Positions 43,499-52,188 of a DNA stretch of 54,115 nt are shown here, in pieces. The stretch is from Klebsiella pneumoniae (GTDB taxonomy: Bacteria > Myxococcota_A > UBA796 > GCA-2862545). Position numbers and translations under genes: made by a program. The notes beneath the pieces were generated by a model, which was not told where the DNA came from, ran no database searches, and saw nothing but the letters and a program-made list of their open reading frames with translations. How positions within the stretch are numbered: position 1 is the stretch's first letter; the number at the start of each line of letters is the position of its first letter. Location: NCBI GenBank assembly GCA_945861065.1, contig CAMASI010000018.1, positions 1 to 54,115 of the forward strand, in the 5' to 3' direction.

Positions 43499-45562
43499 TT
43501 ACCGCGCGAGCCGCACCTGGCTCCGTACCTGGCGCCCCGTGCCGGAAATGCGTTTTCCCAAGCCGTCGGCCCCGATTTTGTCCGCCTTCACGTTGTCGGA
43601 CCATTGAAGGGCGACGATCCGCTCCAAATCCTCGATCAACTTCTTGTCGAGCACCGGGAATGCGCATTCTACGCGTCCATCCAAGTTGCGGGTCATCCAG
43701 TCGGCGCTCGTGAGCCACCACTGAGGCTCCCCGCCGTTCTCGAAACGAATCACCCTGGCATGTTCCAAAAAACGATCGACGATGCGGCGCGCTTCGATAT
43801 GTGCCGACAGGCGCGGCACGCCGATCCGCACACAGCAGGTCCCGCGCACCAGCAACCGAATCGGCACGCCGGCGGCGCTCGCCGCATACAAAGCCTCGAT
43901 GACCGCAGGGTCGGCCACCGCATTGAGTTTGGCCCAGACCCCCGAAGGCCGACGTGCGCGGGCGTTTTCGGCTTCCGTCGCCAGTTTGCTGAGAATCCAT
44001 TTTCGAAGGTCGATGGGCGCCAGAACCATGTGCTTGAGGGGCGGCGGCGGCACATACCCGGTGAGCAAATTGAACAAGTGGCCTACGTCCGCGCCGAATT
44101 CCGGATTGCTGGTGAATAACGACAGATCAGTATACGCGCGTGCCGTCCTCGCGTTGTAGTTGCCTGTTCCGAGGTGACAATAGGCCCTTAGGCCGTCTTG
44201 CTCCGCCCGAATCACCAACGCGGCCTTACAGTGGGTCTTTTTCCCCGCGAGCCCGTACACGACGTGCGCCCCAATCGCTTCGAGTCGCCGCGCCCACGCG
44301 ATATTTCCCTCCTCCGAAAAACGCGCGCGGAGTTCGACCAACGCAACGACCTGTTTGCCTAGCGCCGCTGCGCGTTCCAGTGCAGCGCAAATCCGGCTAT
44401 GCGCGTCGACCCTGTACAATGTGATTTTGAGCGCGAGCACGGTTGGATCGATTGCGGCCGCCTCGATGAACGATTCCACGGCCCCGAAATCTTCATAGGG
44501 GTGGTGAACCAGGACGTCGCGTGCTCGAAGTGTTTCGAAGGGGTCGCTGTCTTGCAACAAGGGCACCCGACGCGGCTTGTGGGGCGGGTCGCGGAGGTCG
44601 GGTCGGTCCACCTGTTCCACCAACTGCGCGAGATCGGTCAAACCCGTCGGACCATCACTCGGGTACAGGTCGTGCACGTCGAGTTCGAGCGCCGTTTTGA
44701 GCCGTTCGAGCGAGGCGATCGGCAAGCGGCGCTCATACTGCAAGCGGACCGCGGCCCCCAAACGCCGGTTACGAACGGCGTCTTCTACGGCTGCAAGCAA
44801 GTCGTTGGGGTCGTCGGCAAAGTCGAGTTCTGCATCCCGGGTGACCCGGACCGCATGACAACTGGTGACTGTGGCGCCGCGAAAAACCTCACCCAGAAAC
44901 ATCCGGATGAGATCCTCGAGAAGCAAGAAATCGAACCGAGGCTCTGGGCTTGGCAGCCTGACGAAACGGGGCAATACGCCCACGGGCACGTGCAGCACGA
45001 CCTCTTCGGGGCGGGGAAGCTGGGCTTCTGGCTGGGGCTCAAAGGTCGCCACGAGGGCGATCGCGCGGTTCGTGAGCGACGGAAAGGGATGCGATGGATC
45101 GATCGCCATCGGCGTCAACACCGGAAATAACCGCGTGCGGAATAACTGACCTGCAACTTCGCGCTGGTCCGCCGTCAACTGGCTGGGTGCGAGCACCCGA
45201 ACGCCCGCGGCCGCTAACTGCGGCACGAGGTCGAGGTACAAGCGGTGCTGGCGCGCCACCAATTCGCTGACGCGCAACGCGATTGCGGCCAGGGCGTCAC
45301 GGGGCGTGAGACCGTCTGGCCCGGGCTGGGTGACACCCGCTTCGATCAGACGCCAGATTCCGGCGTAGCGAACCATAAAGAACTCGTCGAGGTTGGACGA
45401 GAAAATGGCGAGAAATCGTGCGCGTTCCAACAAAGGCACGGTGGGGTCACAGCCCTCTTCGAGAACGCGCGCGTTGAAAGAAAGCCACGACAGTTCCCGG
45501 TTGTGGAAACGTGGCACGAATTTGCGAGCAGGGCGAACGGCCCGACTATTGGGCGAGGTCAA
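43499..45562 (-). CDS. ppk1: polyphosphate kinase 1
   Basis: A 687-residue PPK1, which polymerises the gamma-phosphate of ATP into polyphosphate. The N domain has RFHNRELSWLSFNARVLEE and FLAIFSSNLDEFFMVR; the head domain follows. The C1/C2 phospholipase-D-like domains carry ALKITLYRVD, KQVVALVELRARFSEEGNI, THCKAAL and YCHLGTGNYN (the autophosphorylated catalytic His), and VDRFLEHARVIRFENGG (second His). The length is normal. The TTG start at 45562 lies inside the end of the redoxin-like gene (17-bp overlap), so ppk1 appears coupled to a lipoprotein operon, which is unusual. A later GTG start (6 codons before FHNRE) is possible. It ends TAA followed by an A-run. Confidence 0.95.
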   Translation of the reverse strand: MTSPNSRAVRPARKFVPRFHNRELSWLSFNARVLEEGCDPTVPLLERARFLAIFSSNLDEFFMVRYAGIWRLIEAGVTQPGPDGLTPRDALAAIALRVSELVARQHRLYLDLVPQLAAAGVRVLAPSQLTADQREVAGQLFRTRLFPVLTPMAIDPSHPFPSLTNRAIALVATFEPQPEAQLPRPEEVVLHVPVGVLPRFVRLPSPEPRFDFLLLEDLIRMFLGEVFRGATVTSCHAVRVTRDAELDFADDPNDLLAAVEDAVRNRRLGAAVRLQYERRLPIASLERLKTALELDVHDLYPSDGPTGLTDLAQLVEQVDRPDLRDPPHKPRRVPLLQDSDPFETLRARDVLVHHPYEDFGAVESFIEAAAIDPTVLALKITLYRVDAHSRICAALERAAALGKQVVALVELRARFSEEGNIAWARRLEAIGAHVVYGLAGKKTHCKAALVIRAEQDGLRAYCHLGTGNYNARTARAYTDLSLFTSNPEFGADVGHLFNLLTGYVPPPPLKHMVLAPIDLRKWILSKLATEAENARARRPSGVWAKLNAVADPAVIEALYAASAAGVPIRLLVRGTCCVRIGVPRLSAHIEARRIVDRFLEHARVIRFENGGEPQWWLTSADWMTRNLDGRVECAFPVLDKKLIEDLERIVALQWSDNVKADKIGADGLGKRISGTGRQVRSQVRLAR

Positions 45563-46148
45563 GAATAGCCTGGAAATCGACGGGGGTCATGTCGGTGTGC
45601 CAGATATGCATGGTGGGGTCGATGACGACGAGGGTGGGAAACGGGTCCGTCGCGTAGGCGATTTCGGTTCGGGTTGTATCGGCCAACACAGCGTGGTTGA
45701 GCCCGTGTGTTTCGGCCCACAACACGGCGTCTTCGTCTTTGGGAGGGCCGTTCTCACCTTCGACGATGAGGGCGAGCCACGAGATAGGCTGGCCTGCGGC
45801 CTCGGTAAACACCCAGTCTTCGTAGATCGGCGCGTTATCGGCGCACGGACCGGCCCACATCGCGACGATATCGAGCACGATCACCGTGCCGTAGAATTGG
45901 TACAGCTGTACGAGGTCGCCGTGTTGATCCATGAGGGTGAAATCGTAGGCGATGTCGTCATCGGCCCAGCCCGTTCCCGCCAGTCCCGGTGGAATACTGC
46001 GATCAGCGGCGTGCCACCATTCGTTGACCGGGCCGAACGGTACGTCGGGCGTCGTCAGCGTGCCCGTAGGGCCGGGCGTCGTCTCCACCGGCTCCGTCTC
46101 GGGCGCGGGCTCGGGCGGCACACATGCGACGAAGGCCATCGCGATCAT
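45546..46148 (-). CDS. redoxin/thioredoxin-like lipoprotein with WAGPC
   Basis: A 200-residue lipoprotein (MIAMAFVAC, Cys9) with a Pro/Thr/Glu linker and a TlpA/AhpC-TSA-like thioredoxin fold (about 60-200: DFTLMDQHGDLVQLYQFYG, TVIVLDIVAMWAGPC, DPFPTLVVIDPTM with the cis-Pro). Where TlpA has Cys-x-x-Cys, this protein has WAGPC: the nucleophilic Cys is Ala99 and only Cys102 remains. A classical disulfide reductase is excluded; a single-Cys role, metal or haem handling, or loss of activity are possible. ATG overlaps the upstream stop by ATGA. The neighbouring c-type cytochrome-like gene suggests an envelope redox or cytochrome-maturation context. Confidence 0.82.
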   Translation of the reverse strand: MIAMAFVACVPPEPAPETEPVETTPGPTGTLTTPDVPFGPVNEWWHAADRSIPPGLAGTGWADDDIAYDFTLMDQHGDLVQLYQFYGTVIVLDIVAMWAGPCADNAPIYEDWVFTEAAGQPISWLALIVEGENGPPKDEDAVLWAETHGLNHAVLADTTRTEIAYATDPFPTLVVIDPTMHIWHTDMTPVDFQAILDLAQ

Positions 46149-48118
46149 GGGACAAACCCAAAATCGCCGCAGTCTATGGTCACGTTTTCTTCGGCCATCC
46201 ACACCATCAGGTCCCAACAATCCCGGGTTGGGTTAGCGGCGAGCGGGGGAATGGGTCCGGGCACGGGCGGATCGACGGCCAACGTCCAATCCGGCGACAA
46301 CAACAATGCGCCGCACAGGAGCCGAAACCGGGAATCGAATTCGGCGGTGGTCGCGCTGAGGGGAGTATCGAGCGTGTGCAACAGCAGCGCCTCGATGAGA
46401 GGCTGTTCGTCGGGCGCCACGGTGCCGTCGCCGAACAACCGGTCTTTGAGTGCCGCGACCAACTCACCGACGGGCGCATCGGTGGTCACCGCCGTGGCGA
46501 GCAGTTGGTCGATGGCGTCAGGCGTTTCGAAGGGATTGGCGCAGCTTCCGAAACGTTCTTCGAAGGCGAGCACCCCTTGGAAATCCGAGCCGTTGAAGCC
46601 GGGCTCGGATTCCCGGAGGAAGGCGCCGATCGCCGCGAGCAGGTCCTCGTCGTCGCCGCTGAGGTCCCATTCCGGGGGCGCGCCCCATCCGAGTTGGTCG
46701 TACGCGGTCCGCAACAACACGCGGGCGGTTTGCCGGTGCACGAGGTCGCCGGCGCCATTTCCGGTGAGCGCGGGATCTTCCTCGGCGATCGACCACGGGT
46801 TGATGACCGCGTCGAGCCCGTAAAGGTCGGATTCGCAGGCGAAGGGGCCGCCTGCATTGAACAGTGGATCGGTGACGACGTCGACCAACAATTCACGCAA
46901 TGAGAACCGGGAGGCCGCGAAACTATCGGCCAACGCCTGGAGACGGTCGCCTTGCGGTTCGTTGCGGGCGAATCCGTGGGCAATGGTGAGCCTTTGGCCG
47001 AAGGCCTGCTGCCACACGAGGTCGGAGACGTGTGCGGCCAACAGGTACGCGAACCCTTCTTGCCCGTCCACAGTGGCATCGCCGTTGACGTACAGGCCGT
47101 CGGAAACCTTGTCAACACCGCCATCTAGTTGCTCTGCGAGGTCCCAAACTGAACCCGTGCTGTCGTAAGCGTCGATGAAAAAGGCGGTTTCTTGCCCGAG
47201 AAAGTCTTCGCCGAAACTCGCGGGCCCGTTGAAGGTACCACAAGCGTCGGACATGCCCCACACGGTGGTGCCAGAATCTCCGACCAGGGCCTCGTAACGG
47301 AACATGGCATAATGTTCGTCTACATTTCCCCCGTCGCTGGCTCCGAGCATTGCAAGCTCGAACAGTCCTTTGATTTGCCAGGTTCGGTCCAGTGTTGGGT
47401 CCGCGTCGTCGGTGACGGAATATTCTGAGTTGTGGCAAACAATGCAAGTGAGATTTCGGCCGAGGTAGGTATTGAAGAACAACTCGCCGAAATTGACGCG
47501 CCTGTTGTACTCCATCTCGTCTGCGGGCACGTTTGCGCCCTGCACGGGTTTGTTCATGCGGGCGAACAGGTGCGCCTTGTAAGCGACGGACAAATCATCG
47601 AGCACCAGCGCGTCCGTCAACACGTCAGCCATATTGTACGGCGTTCCGTACCCCACACTGTACGGCGGATTGTCACGAATGAACGCCGCAAGGGAGCCGT
47701 TGTGGTTGTCGAGTAACGGCGCTTGAAAACAGTCATCATCTTCTTTGTCGCCATTACGCGCGACGTACATGGCATCGGTCAACCACGAGCGCCACCACCG
47801 CGCGTATATCGGGTTGTGAGTCATGGCGCGGGCCGTGGTTTCGCGGCCGTAGGCGGTGGCCATCTCCGACCACAGTTGAATTTCTGCGCTTCCATGCGCC
47901 CGCCGTCCCCACAGGAGCGGGATGACGCGTTGCACCCAGGCGGCGTCGCCCCCGTCGCAGGAGGACGTGTCCAACACTGGCGGGGTGGTTGTCGTGTCTG
48001 CGTCAGCCGACGGCGGGGAATCGGTGTCAAGCGGGGTTGGAACGGACACGATCGGCGTGGGCACCGGGTCGCTGCCGGCGCAGCCCAGGAGCATTGCGAC
48101 GAGAATGCCGCGAATCAC
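46145..48118 (-). CDS. DUF1549-like lipoprotein with one c-haem motif
   Basis: A 657-residue lipoprotein (MLLGC, Cys13) with a Thr/Asp/Pro linker. The body resembles DUF1549/DUF1553-type proteins, which commonly pair with DUF1501: IPLLWGRRAHGSAEI, HNPIYARWWRSWLTDAMYVA and FGELFFNTYLGRNLTC. One haem-binding motif, CIVCH (225-229), is present. The function of this pair is unknown; they are typical of Planctomycetota and Myxococcota envelopes. The GTG start overlaps the DUF1501 stop (GTGA), so the two are translationally coupled and probably act together. Confidence 0.78.
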   Translation of the reverse strand: MIRGILVAMLLGCAGSDPVPTPIVSVPTPLDTDSPPSADADTTTTPPVLDTSSCDGGDAAWVQRVIPLLWGRRAHGSAEIQLWSEMATAYGRETTARAMTHNPIYARWWRSWLTDAMYVARNGDKEDDDCFQAPLLDNHNGSLAAFIRDNPPYSVGYGTPYNMADVLTDALVLDDLSVAYKAHLFARMNKPVQGANVPADEMEYNRRVNFGELFFNTYLGRNLTCIVCHNSEYSVTDDADPTLDRTWQIKGLFELAMLGASDGGNVDEHYAMFRYEALVGDSGTTVWGMSDACGTFNGPASFGEDFLGQETAFFIDAYDSTGSVWDLAEQLDGGVDKVSDGLYVNGDATVDGQEGFAYLLAAHVSDLVWQQAFGQRLTIAHGFARNEPQGDRLQALADSFAASRFSLRELLVDVVTDPLFNAGGPFACESDLYGLDAVINPWSIAEEDPALTGNGAGDLVHRQTARVLLRTAYDQLGWGAPPEWDLSGDDEDLLAAIGAFLRESEPGFNGSDFQGVLAFEERFGSCANPFETPDAIDQLLATAVTTDAPVGELVAALKDRLFGDGTVAPDEQPLIEALLLHTLDTPLSATTAEFDSRFRLLCGALLLSPDWTLAVDPPVPGPIPPLAANPTRDCWDLMVWMAEENVTIDCGDFGFVP

Positions 48119-49617
48119 AGGGTCCTCCCCAGGATATGCTCGGTCGCCCAAACGAGGGCGCCCTCTTCGTCTACGGCATTCGAGACGTCGCCGACTGCGA
48201 AGGATTCTTGGGTGAACGGGTAGATGCCGAGCGCAGCGAGCAAAGCCACCCGCATGTCCGAAGGTGTGACGTAGTCTGAAGCCGTGCCGTCGGGCCCGAT
48301 GGCGCCAATCACGCCGGACTGGTCGGCGGTGACGGGCCCACCGAGCAGGATCGACACGTAGCCGTGGGGATGGTGGTTGGTCCCGGCGAACCCTTGTTTT
48401 ACCGGCGTACGCCCGAACTCACTCGACAGATAGACCAAGGTCTTGTCGAGGTCGATCTTGTTGGGGTCGCCTTCCCCGGGGAGGTTGATGAGGTTCGCCA
48501 ACTCTTGCAGCGTGTTCGTGGCGTTACGCGCCTGGGTTTGCAGATGGCTGAAATGGGTGTCGAAGGCGCCGCCACCGTCGGCCGCGATGAGGCCACCGTC
48601 GATGACATTGACGTAGCGGGCCGGTGCGACGGGATCGGTCAACAGTTGCACCGCCGCGGACAGGCTCATGCCGGTGTAGTTGACGTTGCCATCGTCACAG
48701 TAGGTTGAGCTGAACGGCAACAACAGGTCTTCGTCGATCACGGTCTTGAGGGCGTCCACGTTCTTGAGCACTTCGAGGGCGAAGTCGTGGTCGCTCAGCG
48801 AAGGGGCTCGCAGCGGTGTGCCGCCGGAAGAATACCGACCATTCATGCGGTTTCGGTACCAACTGAGCAGCGCGTCGACTTCGGGCTGCGCGGTGCCCAG
48901 CACGTTGCGTTCGAGTTGGGCAGGTAGGTCGTAGGCGTCGCCGACTTTGATGCGCAGCGGGCGCGCGGCGCCGGGATGCAGGCCCACGGTGTCGGCGGCC
49001 TGCAGGTTGTCGGTGAAAAAGGCGCCGTCCGGCGTGAACACGTAGCTGTACGGGATGACCCGGCCGGTGGTGTCGCGGTCGAGGTGGTAGCGCTGCACAT
49101 GGGCGCCCAGGCCACAGAGACGGGGGTTGCCGAGTCGGATTCCAGACAGCGCCAGCGGAATGGCGGCTTCGTGGGGTTCCAGGTCGTGGCGCATCACGAC
49201 GACCCGCATCCGTTCCAGCAAGTCGGGCCGGTTGCGGAAGGGCATGACCAGCGGGCCGAGGTGGATCAGATTGCCCAGGCTGTCGGCTTTCCATGGGGAC
49301 AGCCAGTCCGCTTCGTCGATACCGCAATTGCCGCGGAAGACCGACGCGTGGTCATTGGCAAACAGGTACCATTGTTGATTCTTGTAGTCGGGGTCGTCCG
49401 CCTTGCCGTACTCGGGGTTGACGTAGAAACCTTCGAAGGTGGACATGCCGCCGTAGAGGAACACTTCGAGGCAACTCTCAGCCTTGACACCCTCGGGCAG
49501 GAGCAGTGTTTCGTTTCCGACAGGCGCAGCACCCCACGGACTGCCCCATGCTTTGCGGCCGAACAGCAAGCCGGCGCCGACCGCTCCACAACCGCCGAGA
49601 AGGTCACGACGACGCAT
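48115..49617 (-). CDS. DUF1501 family protein with Tat-type signal
   Basis: A 500-residue protein with an N-terminal MRRRDLLGGCGAVGAGLLFG, a twin-arginine-type signal, so it is probably exported folded. The DUF1501 (sulfatase-superfamily-related) features are LEVFLYGGMSTFEGFYVNP, MRVVVMRHDLEPHE, AADGGGAFDTHFSHL, TLVYLSSEFGRTPVKQ and GTNHHPHGYVSILLGGPV. Its enzymatic role is unknown. The ATG lies inside the end of the MopE-repeat gene (14-bp overlap) and was chosen for the Tat signal. It is coupled downstream to the DUF1549-like haem protein. Confidence 0.9.
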   Translation of the reverse strand: MRRRDLLGGCGAVGAGLLFGRKAWGSPWGAAPVGNETLLLPEGVKAESCLEVFLYGGMSTFEGFYVNPEYGKADDPDYKNQQWYLFANDHASVFRGNCGIDEADWLSPWKADSLGNLIHLGPLVMPFRNRPDLLERMRVVVMRHDLEPHEAAIPLALSGIRLGNPRLCGLGAHVQRYHLDRDTTGRVIPYSYVFTPDGAFFTDNLQAADTVGLHPGAARPLRIKVGDAYDLPAQLERNVLGTAQPEVDALLSWYRNRMNGRYSSGGTPLRAPSLSDHDFALEVLKNVDALKTVIDEDLLLPFSSTYCDDGNVNYTGMSLSAAVQLLTDPVAPARYVNVIDGGLIAADGGGAFDTHFSHLQTQARNATNTLQELANLINLPGEGDPNKIDLDKTLVYLSSEFGRTPVKQGFAGTNHHPHGYVSILLGGPVTADQSGVIGAIGPDGTASDYVTPSDMRVALLAALGIYPFTQESFAVGDVSNAVDEEGALVWATEHILGRTL

Positions 49618-51160
49618 ATGCGCCTCCACGGCGTCGCCGTAGCAGGAGCCAGGCGAACCAGGGCAGCGTAGGGCCGCCTCCGCTGGTGCAGCCGCTGCAC
49701 GCGGTTCCTGGGGGCGTTTTCGGGGACGACGGCTCGGTCGATGCGGGTGGCACTGTCGTCCACGGAAGGCAGTCTTCGGGCATGGAGCGCACGCCGTCGC
49801 AGTCGTGGTCCAGGCCGTCACACAATTCGGTGGCGTCGGGGTAAAATCTCGCGTCTTTGGGGCGGCAATCCGCGCAGTCCAAGGCACCATCGACGTCGAA
49901 ATCGGCTGTTTCGTCGTCGGGAACCACGTCGTCGCAGTCGTCATCGACGCCGTTGCACCCTTCAACGTTTCCCGGAAAGCGCGAAGGGTCCGCGTCGTCG
50001 CAGTCTGGGCTCGCTACGGCATGTCCCTCAGGGGGGCCTTCGCAGGTCGTGGTCGACGGTAAGTCCGCGTCGCCCCAGCCGTCACCATCGGCGTCGCGCC
50101 AGTAGGTGAGCAGGGGTGTGTCATCGTCGATGACGTCGTCACAATCATCGTCCCGGTCGTTGCACAGTTCTGCTTCTTCGGGGTTGATGGACGCCTCTCC
50201 ATCATTGCAATCTGTGCCGGTCGGGGCGAAACCGGGGAGCGTCGGGTCGCAGCTGGGAATCGGGGTGCCCGACAGGTCGCCGAAGCCGTCGCCGTCGGCA
50301 TCGGGCCAGGCCGGCGCTAGGTCCAGCCCCTCATCTGCGAGGTCGTCGCAGTTGTCGTCTTCGCTGTTGCACAACTCTGGCGCGTTTGGGTGGACGGCAG
50401 CGTCGAGGTCGTCGCAGTCGCCGTCGAGCAACACGGTTCCGGGCGGGCCGACCTCGTCGCAGGTCAACGTGGGCGCGCCCGCGCCAAAGCCGTCGCCATC
50501 GACGTCTGGGAACCAGGGGGAGGTGACGACGTCGTCATCGGGCGTACCGTCGCAATCGTCGTCTTCCCCATCGCAACGTTCAACGGCGCCCGGGTACACG
50601 TCCGGGTCGGTCTCGTCGCAGTCCTCCTCCTCGAAAACACCGTCGCCATCAGCGTCCTCCGGCGTTCGTACGTCGATTTCCATGTAGTATTGGTGAGGTC
50701 CGAAGAGATCCAAGAAGGGGTCGGGCAGCGTGGGGTCGCTGTCGTCGGTGCTGTAGGCGCTGCCGTTGGCGGTACCCCAGGAAAACACGGTGGGACCGAC
50801 CTCGGCGAACGGGTAGACCGCTGTGACGCCGGGCGGAATGTAGTAGCCGACGCCGTACAATTCACCGGGGAGCAGGGGCAGGTCCGCCGTTGGGCCGATC
50901 ACCCAGCCAGGGACGACCGCCACGGCGCCGGAGTCCCATAGCAGGTCGAAGTTCAGGCCGTTGAAGTGGTAGGCGACGAGGTGAATCGTATCGCCTTCGT
51001 CCATCCACGGTCGAACAGCGAGCAGAGTGACAGCTACGTCCGGGGCGATGAGGTCGAGTTTGAGGGCCGCCTGGCCCGCGCTTGTGTCCGTGTCGCCGCC
51101 GAGCACGGCCGTGACGTCTTCGACGGCCATCGCGCCGGTGAGTAGCGTCCACCCCAACAC
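49604..51160 (-). CDS. MopE-repeat secreted protein with MYXO-CTERM-like tail
   Basis: A 518-residue protein from a GTG start that gives the signal MLGWTLLTGAMA. Residues 20-165 form a beta domain (VTLLAVRPWMDEGDTIHLV, VFSWGTANGSAYS) similar in design to the N-domain of the 32001 gene (both have VFSWG-type and WGT segments). Then come six to seven acidic MopE units (EEDCDETDPDVYPGAVERC, EDDNCDDLADE, DHDCDGVRSMPEDC). The tail ACSGCTSGGG, a short PWFAWLLL stretch and RRRRGG resembles a sorting tag. It heads the operon continuing through DUF1501, DUF1549-like, redoxin-like and ppk1. It is a paralogue of the 32001 gene. Confidence 0.85.
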   Translation of the reverse strand: MLGWTLLTGAMAVEDVTAVLGGDTDTSAGQAALKLDLIAPDVAVTLLAVRPWMDEGDTIHLVAYHFNGLNFDLLWDSGAVAVVPGWVIGPTADLPLLPGELYGVGYYIPPGVTAVYPFAEVGPTVFSWGTANGSAYSTDDSDPTLPDPFLDLFGPHQYYMEIDVRTPEDADGDGVFEEEDCDETDPDVYPGAVERCDGEDDDCDGTPDDDVVTSPWFPDVDGDGFGAGAPTLTCDEVGPPGTVLLDGDCDDLDAAVHPNAPELCNSEDDNCDDLADEGLDLAPAWPDADGDGFGDLSGTPIPSCDPTLPGFAPTGTDCNDGEASINPEEAELCNDRDDDCDDVIDDDTPLLTYWRDADGDGWGDADLPSTTTCEGPPEGHAVASPDCDDADPSRFPGNVEGCNGVDDDCDDVVPDDETADFDVDGALDCADCRPKDARFYPDATELCDGLDHDCDGVRSMPEDCLPWTTVPPASTEPSSPKTPPGTACSGCTSGGGPTLPWFAWLLLRRRRGGAYASS

Positions 51161-51247
51161 GGTAGCCTCGCGGCTGGCAATGTAGCCGTTGTGGGGGGAG
51201 CACGTGTCACGATTCGGAGGCAAGGCGTGAATTCGGCCGACAACCGG

Positions 51248-52078
51248 TCATCTCCGAACGAGAATGAGTCCGGAGGCGATGATCAGCGCGGCACCGAACA
51301 GGGTGCGCGGACCGGGTGTCTCGCTGAAGACGAAGAAACCGAGCACGGCACCGATCGGGACGGCGACGTAGCTGACGCCTGCCACAACGGCGGCGTCACC
51401 CAGGGCGTAGGCGCGTGTCAATGCGAGTTGGCCGATGGCCGCCGTCAGGCCGACACCCACTAACGGCAGCGCGTCTTCGGGTTTGGGCGGAATGCCGGAC
51501 AAGATCGCAAGAGGCGCGGAAAGCAGGGTTGCGACGACGGAAAAATGGACGACGATGGCGTCTGGATGATCGAAGTCCCGCAAGGAGCGTACGGCCAGGT
51601 AGGCGATCGCAGCGAAGAAACCAGAGGCGAGGGCGGAGACGCTCGCGAAGCTGATGGCGCCGTCGGGACGGGCGACCAGCACGACGCCTACAAAACCAAG
51701 CAACAATGCGCCGGCGACAGGCGCTACGATGCGTTCGCCCAAGGCTCGGCCCGCCAGAAGGGCCACGAAAAGCGGGCTTGTATACTGGAGCGTGATGGCG
51801 TCGCCGAGCGGCAGGTAGGGCAAGGACCAGAAATACGCGGCCATCGCGATCCAGCCGGCCAGCGCGCGACTGAGCAGCAATGGATGATTCGTGAAACGAA
51901 GGGGGGTGCCGCGAATCCGGACGAGGGCCAAGGCGACCGCGGCAACGATGGCGCTGCGCACGGTTGTAACGGTCCACACCGATTCATTGTGGGACATGAG
52001 TTTGGCGAGCGCTGCCATGACGGAAAAACTCGCCGACGCGGCTACCATCAGGACCGCGCCGCGGGTGTTGGGTCGCAA
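51248..52078 (-). CDS. EamA/DMT-family transporter
   Basis: A 276-residue inner-membrane protein with ten predicted helices in two EamA halves (AVLMVAASASFSVMAALAKL, AMAAYFWSLPYLPLGDAITL, LYTSP-like QYTSPLFVALLAG; second half SALASGFFAAIAYLAVRSL, YALGDAAVVAGVSYVAVPIG). Drug/metabolite transporters export amino acids, metabolites or drugs; the substrate is not predictable. It starts at TTG (52078), the first start before MLMVAAS-like hydrophobic sequence. The 87-bp gap downstream separates it from the MopE-led operon. Confidence 0.9.
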   Translation of the reverse strand: MRPNTRGAVLMVAASASFSVMAALAKLMSHNESVWTVTTVRSAIVAAVALALVRIRGTPLRFTNHPLLLSRALAGWIAMAAYFWSLPYLPLGDAITLQYTSPLFVALLAGRALGERIVAPVAGALLLGFVGVVLVARPDGAISFASVSALASGFFAAIAYLAVRSLRDFDHPDAIVVHFSVVATLLSAPLAILSGIPPKPEDALPLVGVGLTAAIGQLALTRAYALGDAAVVAGVSYVAVPIGAVLGFFVFSETPGPRTLFGAALIIASGLILVRR

Positions 52079-52133
52079 CTAGGGGCCCGCCGATAAATAA
52101 ATGGCTCGTCTCGCGCGCGGCTGCATCCCGTAA

Positions 52134-52145
52134 CGCAGCGCTGCG
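52134..52145. repeat. perfect 12-bp palindrome in an intergenic gap
   Basis: CGCAGCGCTGCG lies between the amine oxidase end and the EamA start. It is a candidate operator for the EamA gene or a stem-loop. The same gap has AT-rich AAATAAAT at 52095-52102. No definite promoter was assigned. Confidence 0.3.
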
Positions 52146-52188
52146 GAATGCAAGCGAGTCCGAATGCGCAAGTTATTTTGCCTGGGCC

